In this document: positions 1 through 8,021 of the stretch, one piece after another | Layout: each line of letters starts with the position of its first letter | Numbering within the stretch: position 1 is the first letter of the stretch | Source: an uncultured Helicobacter sp. | GTDB taxonomy: Bacteria > Campylobacterota > Campylobacteria > Campylobacterales > Helicobacteraceae | Assembly (NCBI GenBank): GCA_944325775.1 | Contig: CALVBL010000016.1 | Coordinates: forward strand, 1 to 37,337 | Direction: 5' to 3' | DNA: 37,337 nt | Position numbers and translations under genes: made by a program | Notes under the pieces: model-generated | The model's database searches: none | Told to the model about the DNA's origin: nothing | Seen by the model: only the letters and a program-made list of their open reading frames with translations

Positions 1-99
1 TTGCATCGTGATTATGCCGCGGCTGCTACTTATGGTGCACCCATCGCCACAGATATCACGACACAAAACCTCTCAGCTGCATATATTATGAGATTCTAA
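1..99 (+). CDS. C-terminal tail of a probable outer-membrane beta-barrel protein (partial)
   Basis: The first frame is open from the window edge to a TAA at 97-99 and encodes 32 residues ending in ...AAYIMRF. A terminal phenylalanine with alternating hydrophobic residues is the usual C-terminal signature of outer-membrane barrels recognised by the BAM complex, so an outer-membrane protein is the likeliest reading. The family cannot be named from 32 residues. The next small gene starts 14 nt downstream with its own Shine-Dalgarno sequence and may be cotranscribed. Confidence 0.5.
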   Translation: MHRDYAAAATYGAPIATDITTQNLSAAYIMRF

Positions 100-113
100 A
101 AAGGAGTTTATGT

Positions 114-350
114 ATGAAACGATTAGCTTTTTTATTCGCTCTTGTGATCGTTCCTAATATCATGCTAGGGAACTGCGAAGCACTAATGCAAAAATACGGC
201 GCACCAGATCCAGCCTCTAAGACGATGAATCAAATCTCTCGCTGGGTATCAAGCAAGGTCGATGATAGCAACGATGCTAAGACTTTAGAATCTTGCATGA
301 TCGCCAAAGCTGCGGATAACCCAAACAAAGAGCAAGTCGCTGGTAAATAA
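114..350 (+). CDS. Small exported protein of unknown function (78 aa)
   Basis: The ORF has an N-terminal Lys-Arg pair followed by a hydrophobic segment (about residues 4-19), consistent with a Sec signal peptide. The mature part would be about 58 residues, hydrophilic, with cysteines at about positions 21 and 61 that could form a disulfide. AAGGAG at 101-106 lies 7 nt before the ATG at 114; another ATG at 110 is out of frame. I do not recognise the family. It sits between a probable outer-membrane protein and a chemoreceptor. A CCCTTTC/GAAAGGG stem-loop follows it directly. Periplasmic location is inferred from the signal peptide only. Confidence 0.65.
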   Translation: MKRLAFLFALVIVPNIMLGNCEALMQKYGAPDPASKTMNQISRWVSSKVDDSNDAKTLESCMIAKAADNPNKEQVAGK

Positions 351-352
351 TC

Positions 353-373
353 CCCTTTCTCCTCGTGAAAGGG
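353..373 (+). terminator. Stem-loop after the small exported protein gene
   Basis: CCCTTTC (353-359) and GAAAGGG (367-373) form a perfect 7-bp stem with a 7-nt loop, starting 3 nt after the stop codon at 350. Only a short T run follows, so it may be a weak intrinsic terminator or an attenuator limiting read-through into the chemoreceptor gene. Confidence 0.4.
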
Positions 374-404
374 CGATTTGAAACATCAAAAAGGAGATGA
401 GTGA

Positions 405-2177
405 ATGCAAAAAACTTCGATTATACAGACCCTCAAAGGCTTAAGCCTAGCCACCAAACTCAATGCTGGACTCACAACACTAAGCATTTGGATCTTGCTT
501 TTAGCCATTTCTTTTTTTAGCTTCAAATACGCCTTTAGCGGATTTATCGATACAGAATCTAAAAGTATGCAAGGCATACACAAGAGCTTTGGGAATATCA
601 GCACCCTCTCACAAAACGCCATCACCCAAATAGGCACACTCAAATCCCACATACACGAGACAAGCGAGACTATGGAGGACTATGAGGGGCTTATCGAGCA
701 GTTTGAGTTTATCGGGCAGATAAATATGCGGCTAATCAACCTCCTCCTAAACCCGAGTGATAGTCAAAACAAATCCCTAATCCTCCAAATGACTGCAAGC
801 TGGAATGAGAGCTTTATCAAAACCGATAAGGATCTTGCGAGTTTTTATCCCAAGATCGCTGCCGCTTTGAAAGCCAAGAGCGCACAAAATCTATCAGTCC
901 AGCTCCAAAAGCATTTCGAGCAGATCTATGCCACACTCATCGAGCGGACATACGAGACGACAAAAAGTGTCAGCAAAAAACTCAATAGCTCTATGAAAAA
1001 TATGGAAGAAATCGGCGAGGGATTGACACAAAACTCCAATGAAATAAACTCAATCCTTGGGGATTTGGATGAGCTTGATGAGAAGAGGGAGTTTGCCAAC
1101 ACACAATCCAATGTGATATTTATCATGCTCTTTGTGATTATGCTCATTACCGTGCTTACGATGCTAGCGATTTTTAGAATCTTGCGGCTGTTTAAGAGGG
1201 ATTCTAAAGCAGTGGTGAGCTACCTCAATGATGTGAGTCGTGGGGGCGATAAACTCCGCGCAGGTGGCACGCTCAAACTCAATCGTGGGAATAAAGACGA
1301 GCTACAAATCGTAAGCGTGTTTATCAATTCGTTTGTGGATAAGATGAAAGAAACAATCGAAGTCGCAGGACACACGACTAAAGAAATCGTGCAACTCAAT
1401 CAATACATCGCCAACCTAGAGGCAAACATCACCGACATCGTGGAAAAAACCGAATACAATGTCAAGAGCGGCAATCATATCCTAGGCAGCCTCGATGAGA
1501 ATATCGAGCTTGCCAACGCCTCGAGCGAGAAAATGGGGCATTCTAAAGAATATCTCGATGAGACACAATCCCACTCTGACGCGCTAGGCAATGCGATGGC
1601 GGGTGCAGCACAGAGTCAGGGCGAGCTGCATGATAAGCTGGATTTTCTCTCTGAAAATATCCAGCAAATCAGTGCGATCTCTTCACTCATCGCCGATATT
1701 GCCGGGCAAACAAACCTCCTTGCACTCAATGCCGCGATCGAAGCCGCGCGCGCCGGGGAGCATGGCAGAGGGTTTGCTGTGGTGGCTGATGAAGTGCGCA
1801 AACTCGCTGAACGCACAAATCATAGCTTACAAGAAATCGAAGTCAAGATAGGCGCAACTATGCAGAGCCTCGATGAGATGAACAAAACCATCAGTGTCAA
1901 TTCTAAGACTTTCGAAACACTCTCAGAGCAGACAGAACTATCCAAAGAATCGTTGCATAAAGTGCAGGAATTTATGTCTGAAGTGGTGAGCAATATCCAT
2001 CATCAATCCGATAGCTCGATCACGATTACCAAGCGCACCAAGAGTATCATCACGGAGCTAAACTCTATCAATAACCTCCTACACAAGTCTCAAGAGGTCA
2101 TCGCCACGGTGGTAGAGCGATCGCTCAAGCTCAAAGAAAACGACGCAATGCTTAGCAGAGTGATACAGGGATTCTAA
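405..2177 (+). CDS. Methyl-accepting chemotaxis protein (transmembrane chemoreceptor)
   Basis: This 590-aa protein has classical chemoreceptor architecture: TM1 near residues 25-45, a periplasmic domain of about 190 residues that looks all-helical, TM2 near 235-258, a HAMP-like linker to about 320, and a long cytoplasmic signalling domain. The hairpin tip that contacts CheA and CheW is unmistakable near residues 443-470 (AAIEAARAGEHGRGFAVVADE). The protein senses an unidentified ligand in the periplasm and controls flagellar rotation through CheA. AAGGAG precedes the ATG. The ligand domain is not the Cache type as far as I can see; a four-helix bundle is my inference. It lacks an obvious C-terminal CheR/CheB-tethering pentapeptide. 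Confidence 0.95.
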   Translation: MQKTSIIQTLKGLSLATKLNAGLTTLSIWILLLAISFFSFKYAFSGFIDTESKSMQGIHKSFGNISTLSQNAITQIGTLKSHIHETSETMEDYEGLIEQFEFIGQINMRLINLLLNPSDSQNKSLILQMTASWNESFIKTDKDLASFYPKIAAALKAKSAQNLSVQLQKHFEQIYATLIERTYETTKSVSKKLNSSMKNMEEIGEGLTQNSNEINSILGDLDELDEKREFANTQSNVIFIMLFVIMLITVLTMLAIFRILRLFKRDSKAVVSYLNDVSRGGDKLRAGGTLKLNRGNKDELQIVSVFINSFVDKMKETIEVAGHTTKEIVQLNQYIANLEANITDIVEKTEYNVKSGNHILGSLDENIELANASSEKMGHSKEYLDETQSHSDALGNAMAGAAQSQGELHDKLDFLSENIQQISAISSLIADIAGQTNLLALNAAIEAARAGEHGRGFAVVADEVRKLAERTNHSLQEIEVKIGATMQSLDEMNKTISVNSKTFETLSEQTELSKESLHKVQEFMSEVVSNIHHQSDSSITITKRTKSIITELNSINNLLHKSQEVIATVVERSLKLKENDAMLSRVIQGF

Positions 2178-2490
2178 TATTTTAATACAAGTTTTGCTGT
2201 GGCAAAACTTGTATATCGGGGCTTAAAGCAAAGCCCGCACCCCTCCGATTACACGCGTATGCACTAGATTGTGATAAAATCATGCTCATTGTGGAAAAAG
2301 GCAAGCCTTGGCAGACTAAGGCTTTCAGTCTAGTCATAGCCACCTCATTAGCGCATTTTGGCAATGGCATAGATTCTATGCACCAAGCCAAATTCTGCGC
2401 TTCTGCGCTCTCAAACGTGGTGATATTATTTGCTATTTTGTGTTTTTTGGTTTGTATCATTAGCCCAAAATTCGTAAAAGTGAGGGTTCT
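2178..2490. other. 313-bp gene-poor interval rich in inverted repeats
   Basis: No convincing gene lies here. It holds a perfect 13-bp stem (2185-2197 with 2202-2214), GGGCTT/AAGCCC (2219-2224 with 2231-2236), AAGCCTT/AAGGCTT (2303-2309 with 2318-2324) and a composite hairpin at 2357-2392 (TTTGGC/GCCAAA outside GCATAG/CTATGC). Short ORFs on both strands (2282-2500 plus; 2182-2460 minus) overlap each other and match nothing I know. The interval may carry transcript ends, a leader for the downstream protease gene, or degraded sequence. Confidence 0.4.
2185..2214. terminator. 13-bp perfect stem-loop after the chemoreceptor gene
   Basis: The arms ATACAAGTTTTGC (2185-2197) and GCAAAACTTGTAT (2202-2214) are exact reverse complements around a 4-nt loop, 8 nt after the chemoreceptor stop. 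There is no T-tract on the plus strand, so it may end transcription weakly or protect the 3' end of the mRNA. Confidence 0.5.
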
Positions 2491-3693
2491 ATGGTCCTAA
2501 TACTGCTTTTTTTGTGCGCGTATATCGTGCCTAGTATCGTGCTAAATCTCTTGCAAATCACACATATCAAATCCGCTCTAACTCAAAAAGCCGTGCTTTT
2601 AGATTCACTAGATTACAAAAAAGCCGGGAATTATGCGCTAGAAAATCTTTGGCTTGACACGTTTCATAAGCTCGTTGAGCTTGGATTGTTTGTGTTTTGG
2701 GTGGGCTTTGGGCTTGCGTTTTTTTGGCAATGGCTCCAAGAGCTTGGGCTTAGCGGAGCGTGGCATCACATCACCTTTTTGCTTATCTTGCTTCTTTTGC
2801 CCCTCTTTGTCTATCTGCCTCTAAACCTCTATCAGACCTTTAGTATTGATAAACGTTATGGGTTTTGCAAGCAAAGCATAGGCTTATTTTTCATCGATCT
2901 GTTTAAAACTAGCTTTCTTAGTATTGTCATCGGCGGTGCGATTTTTTATGTGCTGCTGTGGGTGATGGATAGTTTTAGCCTCTGGTGGCTTGGGGGATTT
3001 GTGCTGATGTTTGGCGTGGTGGTGCTTGCTAATGCAATCTATCCCACGATCATCGCCCCGCTTTTTAATAGATTCACTCCGCTTGAAGACACAGAGCTAA
3101 AATCCCGCATAGAAGGGCTTTTGGATCGGGTTGGATTCAAAAGTAGTGGAGTTTTTGTGATGGACGCGAGCAAGCGCGATGGGCGACTCAACGCGTATTT
3201 TGGCGGTATCGGCAGGACCAAGCGTGTGGTGCTCTTTGACACGTTACTTGAAAAAATCAGCAAAGATGGGCTTTTGGCGATTTTAGGACATGAGCTAGGA
3301 CACTTCAAGCACAGAGATATTCTCAAAAATCTCGCCACGACAAGCATTTTTCTCTTTGCGCTCTTTTTCCTTGCTGCGCACTTGCCACAGAGCTTTTTTA
3401 CTCAAGCCTCCTTACCCCAAGAGAGCAGCACGACTTTGGCGCTTATCTTTTTGCTCTCTTCTGTGATTTCGTTTTGGTTTTTGCCGATGGTGGGGTATTT
3501 TTCACGCAAGGCAGAGTATCGCGCCGATGCCTTTGGGGCTTCTCTCTCTTCCAAACAATGCCTTGCTAACGCGCTTGTGCGTCTTATTAATGAAAACAAA
3601 TCCTTCCCTAGCTCGCATTGGCTGTATATATGCTTTTATTACTCGCACCCACCGCTTTTAGAGCGGCTTAGGGCGTTGGATTATGAGGTTTAG
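2491..3693 (+). CDS. Ste24/CAAX-type M48 zinc metalloprotease (integral membrane)
   Basis: This 400-aa protein has several hydrophobic segments and the zinc site HELGH at residues 267-271, with the third ligand likely Glu342 in EYRADAFG. Length, N-terminal membrane part and the EYRAD motif match bacterial Ste24-like M48 peptidases rather than the shorter HtpX. Eukaryotic Ste24 trims prenylated proteins; bacteria lack that pathway, so membrane-protein quality control is the plausible role, though the substrate is unknown. The ATG at 2491 starts a hydrophobic segment directly. Its 3' end overlaps prmC by 11 nt, which suggests translational coupling. Confidence 0.9.
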   Translation: MVLILLFLCAYIVPSIVLNLLQITHIKSALTQKAVLLDSLDYKKAGNYALENLWLDTFHKLVELGLFVFWVGFGLAFFWQWLQELGLSGAWHHITFLLILLLLPLFVYLPLNLYQTFSIDKRYGFCKQSIGLFFIDLFKTSFLSIVIGGAIFYVLLWVMDSFSLWWLGGFVLMFGVVVLANAIYPTIIAPLFNRFTPLEDTELKSRIEGLLDRVGFKSSGVFVMDASKRDGRLNAYFGGIGRTKRVVLFDTLLEKISKDGLLAILGHELGHFKHRDILKNLATTSIFLFALFFLAAHLPQSFFTQASLPQESSTTLALIFLLSSVISFWFLPMVGYFSRKAEYRADAFGASLSSKQCLANALVRLINENKSFPSSHWLYICFYYSHPPLLERLRALDYEV

Positions 3694-4531
3694 CGCGCAT
3701 TCTGCCTTAGAATCTGCGCGCAAGATTCTAAACGCAAGCCCGCTTCGAGTTGCCCAGCCAGACCTCCGCATAGGATTAGAATCCCAAATCCTTCTTGCCC
3801 ACCATTTGCACACAGATCGTGTATTTCTCCACACACACCCTGAATCTTCGCTCACACCTACGCAGGCACGCCGATTTTTTGAATCTATCCAAAAGCGCGC
3901 GTTAGGCTATCCTATCGAATACCTCACGCACAAGGTGAGTTTTTATGCACGCGAGTTTAGTATAGATTCACACACGCTTATCCCACGCCCAGAGACTGAA
4001 ATCCTCATCGACAAGGCACAAGAGGTATTGCACACACACGACCACCGCACGATCGCGGAAGTGGGCACAGGCTCGGGTGTGATCGCCATCACGCTTGCCT
4101 TGCAAAATCCAAAGATTCACATCTATGCCACCGATATAAATCCGCGCGCACTTAGGGTGGCGCGTCAGAATGCTGCGCGCTTTGGGGTGGATTCACGCAT
4201 CACATTTTTACACACTTCGCTCCTTGATGGGCTAAATACTCATATCGATATGCTTATCTCAAATCCCCCATATATCCCAGATACCTATCCTCTGCCACTA
4301 AGCGTGCGTTATGAGCCACAAGAAGCGCTTTTTGGCGGGGAGGTGGGTAGCGAGATCTTGCACGCACTCATAGAGCTTGCTAAAGCACGGAAGATCGCGT
4401 GTGTGTGCTGTGAAATGGGTTATGACCAAAAGGCGGATATACAAGCATTTGTGCGCGATATCCCGCACAAATCTTTGGCATTTTATACGGATTTAAGCGG
4501 TTTTGACAGGGGATTTATCCTACAATTCTAA
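3683..4531 (+). CDS. prmC: Peptide chain release factor N5-glutamine methyltransferase
   Basis: PrmC methylates the glutamine of the GGQ motif in release factors RF1 and RF2 using S-adenosylmethionine. The 282-aa ORF has an N-terminal helical domain, the SAM-binding motif EVGTGSG near residues 126-132 and the substrate-glutamine motif NPPY at 194-197. Length is normal for the family. The ATG at 3683 lies inside the last codons of the protease gene. The N-terminal part carries two copies of the AGATTCT/AGAATCT word (3709 and 3723). Confidence 0.95.
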   Translation: MRFSAHSALESARKILNASPLRVAQPDLRIGLESQILLAHHLHTDRVFLHTHPESSLTPTQARRFFESIQKRALGYPIEYLTHKVSFYAREFSIDSHTLIPRPETEILIDKAQEVLHTHDHRTIAEVGTGSGVIAITLALQNPKIHIYATDINPRALRVARQNAARFGVDSRITFLHTSLLDGLNTHIDMLISNPPYIPDTYPLPLSVRYEPQEALFGGEVGSEILHALIELAKARKIACVCCEMGYDQKADIQAFVRDIPHKSLAFYTDLSGFDRGFILQF

Positions 4532-4560
4532 GATTTTTAAAACTTTCACAAGGCAAGGTA

Positions 4561-5193
4561 ATGAATGTCGCGATACTAAATTACAACATCGGCAATCTCG
4601 CGAGCGTGCAAAACGCCCTCATACACGCAAGCAGGGAGCTAACAAACACCACCATCACTATAGAATCTAACCCACACAATCTCGCGCGCTATGATAAGAT
4701 TCTCTTGCCCGGGGTGGGAGCTTTTGGCGATGCGATAGCGCATCTGCGTGCGATTGGTATGGATAAGGCAATCAAGGAATTTGCCCAAAGCGGGAAATAT
4801 ATACTTGGGATCTGTCTTGGTATGCAGTTGCTTTTTACTCAGAGTGAGGAGTTTGGCATACACGAGGGACTTGGACTACTAGAAGGCAAGATAGAATCTT
4901 TTGATCGCAACGCACTTAAGGGGCTCAAAATCCCTCATGTCGGGTGGAATCAATGCCATCTCACCACGAAAGGTGTGCAAAGTGCGCTTTTTGCTGGGCT
5001 GCCGAGAGATTTTTATCTGTATTTTGTGCATAGTTTTCATAGCTTGGATTGCTCGGATACACTTGCAGTGTGTGAATACGGCTATACATTTAGTGCGATC
5101 GTAGGACGTGATAATGTCTTTGGTATCCAACCCCACCCCGAAAAAAGCCACGAAGTGGGACTAAAGATTCTCGCCAATTTCTTAAAACTCTAA
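4561..5193 (+). CDS. hisH: Imidazole glycerol phosphate synthase, glutaminase subunit HisH
   Basis: HisH hydrolyses glutamine and channels ammonia to HisF, which makes imidazole glycerol phosphate and AICAR in histidine biosynthesis. The 210-aa ORF is a class I amidotransferase: the nucleophile is Cys85 in GICLGMQ, and the other triad members are His192 and Glu194 in QPHPEKSHE. The N-terminus (MNVAILNYNIGNLASV) matches the family. It starts 29 nt after prmC with AAGG upstream. No HisF or other his gene is in the window, so its partner must be encoded elsewhere. Confidence 0.93.
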   Translation: MNVAILNYNIGNLASVQNALIHASRELTNTTITIESNPHNLARYDKILLPGVGAFGDAIAHLRAIGMDKAIKEFAQSGKYILGICLGMQLLFTQSEEFGIHEGLGLLEGKIESFDRNALKGLKIPHVGWNQCHLTTKGVQSALFAGLPRDFYLYFVHSFHSLDCSDTLAVCEYGYTFSAIVGRDNVFGIQPHPEKSHEVGLKILANFLKL

Positions 5194-5234
5194 CTCATAT
5201 CAAGGCACAATCACGCGATATTTAATTAATATTT

Positions 5235-5248
5235 ACACAACCTTGTGT
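5235..5248. promoter_or_regulatory. Interrupted palindrome upstream of the SLC13 permease gene
   Basis: ACACAA and TTGTGT flank a CC centre in A+T-rich DNA about 75 nt before the permease start. The 2-nt centre is too tight for an RNA hairpin, so a protein-binding operator is more likely. This is inference from symmetry alone. Confidence 0.25.
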
Positions 5249-5320
5249 TATCGTATCTCCGTTTTTTGACTTCAAGGGGAGTTAGATTCTAGTAATGATA
5301 CATGTATAGAAAGAGTGGTT

Positions 5321-6739
5321 ATGACATTTAAACCAAAGTTTAGAAGCACAATGCGTAAGAAATTGCAAGTAAAGACCAAAGATGAAGTGTTAGTGGGCTT
5401 AAGTGTCGCTGCGGCTGTGTCGGCACTCGTATGGAGTTTGAGCATTTTGTATTATGATGCAAGTTTTCAGGTAAGTGCATTTTTGGGAATACTCGCTTTT
5501 CTCATCGTGCTTTGGACTAATGGTGCATTGCCGCTTGGTATGGTTTCCCTCCTGCCTATTGTGCTTTTCCCTGCTTTTGGGATTTTAGATGTCAAATCCG
5601 CCACGAGCAATTATGCTAATCCCATTATTTTCCTTTTTCTTGGAGGCTTTATGCTCGCCACTGCTGTGGAGAAAATCGGACTACACAAAATCATCGCCAA
5701 AGTGCTTTTAGCTCATTTCCCCAAGACCCCAAAAGGCATTATCACTGCTTTTGGAGCAGCTAGCGTGATACTAGGGAGTGCACTCTCAAATTCCACGGTA
5801 GCTTTGCTACTCGTGCCTATTGCATTATCTATCACACAAGATTCTGTACTTAAGACCCGCTTTTTACTCGCTGTGGCATTTGGGGCGAGTATCAGCGGGA
5901 TTACCACGCCCATAGGTACACCACCAAACCTTATATTTTTGGGATTCCTAGAGACTACCGGGCTTGGGAGCATTAGTTTCGTGGGGTGGATGATGCTTAT
6001 GCTGCCTTTGAGCCTAAGTATGCTCTATGCGATGATTGCTATTCTCTCCTATGGGTTGGATAATAGTGAGGAAATCTCTATTAGTTCTTTTGAATCTATT
6101 ACGATGAGTTTTGCACACAAAAAGCTCTTGTGTTATATCGCTGCTCTACTAGTAGTACTGCTGCTCAATTCACCTGTTAAGCCCATTTATCCCGGACTTG
6201 GGCTAAATGAAAACATTATTCTTCTAAGCTTTGGGCTTATGATGTTTATCCCAAAATTGGGTTTTCTCACTTGGGAAGATTCGCGTTCCATTCCTTATGA
6301 GATTATCTTTCTTTTTGGGGCGGGATTCTGCGTGGCAATGGCTATTTCCAAGATCGAGTTGGGGCAGGCATTTGCTCCTGTGTTTAGCTACTTTAGTACC
6401 CTGCCGCTTTTGCTTTTTGTGCTGTGTGTGTGCGTGTTTGTGTTGTTTCTCACGATGTTTGTAAGCTCCACAGCATTAAGCGCGATTTTGCTCTCTGTGC
6501 TTTATACCTCGACTAAGGAGTTTTTGGAGCCAAGCTATCAGAGCCTCATTATGCTGATTGCTACGATTTGTATTGGCTTTTCATTCCTGCTACCTTTTTC
6601 CACACCACCCAATGCTATTGTGGCAAACAAGGGCAATATCAAGTCTATGGAAATGTTTAAATTTGGTGCAGTGCTTAGTGTATGTGGGATTGTGCTTACG
6701 ACGATTTTTGGACTTGTATATTGGCAGTGGTTTTTGTAG
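5321..6739 (+). CDS. SLC13/DASS-family anion permease (dicarboxylate/sulfate-type symporter)
   Basis: The 472-aa protein is almost entirely hydrophobic with about 11-12 predicted membrane segments. It contains paired Ser/Asn-Thr-type motifs typical of DASS transporters: SNSTVALLLVPI and TPIGTPPNLIFLG in the first half, and FSTPPNAIVANKG near the C-terminus. Family members move dicarboxylates, citrate or sulfate with Na+; the substrate here is not determinable. An in-frame GTG at 5315 and an ATG at 5351 are alternative starts. I prefer ATG 5321, but none has a strong Shine-Dalgarno sequence. It converges on ruvX with an 11-nt gap. Confidence 0.88.
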   Translation: MTFKPKFRSTMRKKLQVKTKDEVLVGLSVAAAVSALVWSLSILYYDASFQVSAFLGILAFLIVLWTNGALPLGMVSLLPIVLFPAFGILDVKSATSNYANPIIFLFLGGFMLATAVEKIGLHKIIAKVLLAHFPKTPKGIITAFGAASVILGSALSNSTVALLLVPIALSITQDSVLKTRFLLAVAFGASISGITTPIGTPPNLIFLGFLETTGLGSISFVGWMMLMLPLSLSMLYAMIAILSYGLDNSEEISISSFESITMSFAHKKLLCYIAALLVVLLLNSPVKPIYPGLGLNENIILLSFGLMMFIPKLGFLTWEDSRSIPYEIIFLFGAGFCVAMAISKIELGQAFAPVFSYFSTLPLLLFVLCVCVFVLFLTMFVSSTALSAILLSVLYTSTKEFLEPSYQSLIMLIATICIGFSFLLPFSTPPNAIVANKGNIKSMEMFKFGAVLSVCGIVLTTIFGLVYWQWFL

Positions 6740-6750
6740 GATTCTCATAC

Positions 6751-7236
6751 TTACGGATTAGGTGAGCTTAAAACGCATTCCAAAGACTGCAAATACCGCT
6801 CCAAGATATAGCACGCACTCAAACTATCAAGCCGCCCGTCCTTTTGAGCTAGAGCGCGTGCCTCACACCCCAAATGTGCCAAATCCTCCAACGCCTCTTG
6901 TGAAGTATAATCCTCATCGACATACACGATCTGCCCATCAAACGCCACCAATCCCACAAAATGCTTGATACGCACGATCATGTCCTGATGCTGCGCCTGC
7001 CCACCGCTGGGCAACCCCACCACAAGCACCTCAATCTGCTTCTTAACAAGAAGTGTGCTAAGCTCACGACTAGCTTGATTGCGGTTTTTGCGCACGATAG
7101 CTGGAAGCGGTAGCACGATCCCCTGCGTGCATTGGGCTAATCCTATGCGTTTAAGCCCCACATCACACGCAAGGATATGGCTAGATTCTGTGATTTTCAA
7201 GCTAGAATCTATGATCGCTGACTTAGAATCTAACAT
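6751..7236 (-). CDS. ruvX: Putative Holliday junction resolvase / pre-16S rRNA nuclease (YqgF family)
   Basis: The 161-aa protein has the RNase H-like fold start ILACDVGLKRIGLA with the first catalytic Asp, the VVGLP strand motif, and a C-terminal DSLSACYIL element with a catalytic Asp. Family members act in 16S rRNA 5'-end maturation and possibly in Holliday junction cleavage. The first 19 residues (MLDSKSAIIDSSLKITESS) are extra relative to the family. They are encoded by three AGATTCT/AGAATCT words exactly 21 nt apart (7183, 7204, 7225). A TTG at codon 13 is an alternative start. The gene overlaps the dprA stop by 7 nt, so it is probably coupled to dprA. Confidence 0.88.
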   Translation of the reverse strand: MLDSKSAIIDSSLKITESSHILACDVGLKRIGLAQCTQGIVLPLPAIVRKNRNQASRELSTLLVKKQIEVLVVGLPSGGQAQHQDMIVRIKHFVGLVAFDGQIVYVDEDYTSQEALEDLAHLGCEARALAQKDGRLDSLSACYILERYLQSLECVLSSPNP

Positions 7237-8021
7237 ATCCGCACCACTCCATTTTCTCGCATAATTTTCCCCTCTAGCTCGTATTCGAAGATTCTATCAC
7301 CAAATTTTTGTAGTGCCTCTTCAAAGCGCGGCGCGTTTTTGCAAAACTCCAGCACCTCATCGTATTCCTCTGCTTGCCTGCCAAAAACCTGCGTGATAAA
7401 CGCCTCCACATCATAGATACATTGAGCCTGCCCCTTAGCTAGGAGGCTTTGGGTGCCTAGACTTTCGTTGATCCTATGGGGTAGGACAAAAAGCGGCTTG
7501 TGAGATTCTAAGCAAAAGCGCGCACTACACATCGAACCGCTCTCAAGATCTGCCTGCGGAATGATAACCATATCGCTAATCCCCACCACAAGGCGATTGC
7601 GCTCTAGGAAACTATGGGCTTTGGGCATATAGCCCCGCTCATATTCGCTTAGCACAAGACTCTGGCTCATCATCGCTTGGATAATGACTTTGTTTGTCTT
7701 AGGATAGATGATCTCAAGACTTGAAGGCGAGAGCATAATCGTGCGCGGCAGGGCGTTAGCATGCGCGATAATATCCACGCCCAGCGCACCCCCGCTCACC
7801 ACCACACCACCGGCTTTAGCGATCTTGCTAGCTAAAATCGCGCAAAACTGCTTGACATAGGGATTGGGGTGCCGCGTGCCAACGATGGCGATCTTAATCG
7901 GTGCGCTTAGGAGATTCACATCGCCGAGATAAAACAACGTCTTTGGGGGCTTTGGCAACGCAAGCAATGATGGCGGGATAGATTCTAGAATCTGCGGGGT
8001 AGCTTGGTGAGTATCTCTCAT
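7230..8021 (-). CDS. dprA: DNA-processing protein DprA
   Basis: DprA binds incoming single-stranded DNA during natural transformation and loads RecA. The 263-aa protein has a Rossmann-like core with IAIVGTRHPN near residue 44 and the family motif VSGGALGVDIIAHANA. It is short for the family, lacking an obvious N-terminal SAM domain, as is common in Campylobacterota. Its ATG overlaps the upstream deacetylase stop (TAATG), and its own stop overlaps the ruvX start. A 14-bp palindrome AGATTCTAGAATCT lies at 7980-7993 in its 5' coding part. Confidence 0.94.
   Translation of the reverse strand: MRDTHQATPQILESIPPSLLALPKPPKTLFYLGDVNLLSAPIKIAIVGTRHPNPYVKQFCAILASKIAKAGGVVVSGGALGVDIIAHANALPRTIMLSPSSLEIIYPKTNKVIIQAMMSQSLVLSEYERGYMPKAHSFLERNRLVVGISDMVIIPQADLESGSMCSARFCLESHKPLFVLPHRINESLGTQSLLAKGQAQCIYDVEAFITQVFGRQAEEYDEVLEFCKNAPRFEEALQKFGDRIFEYELEGKIMRENGVVRIC

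Noticed and set aside
2303..2331. H-type pseudoknot
   Set aside because: The second linking loop would be only 2 nt across a 7-bp stem, which is too short; alternative hairpins are a better reading.
2282..2500. 72-codon plus-strand ORF with a hydrophobic segment before the protease gene
   Set aside because: It runs through a strong hairpin, lacks a Shine-Dalgarno sequence, overlaps the next gene out of frame and is mirrored by an equally long minus-strand ORF (2182-2460).
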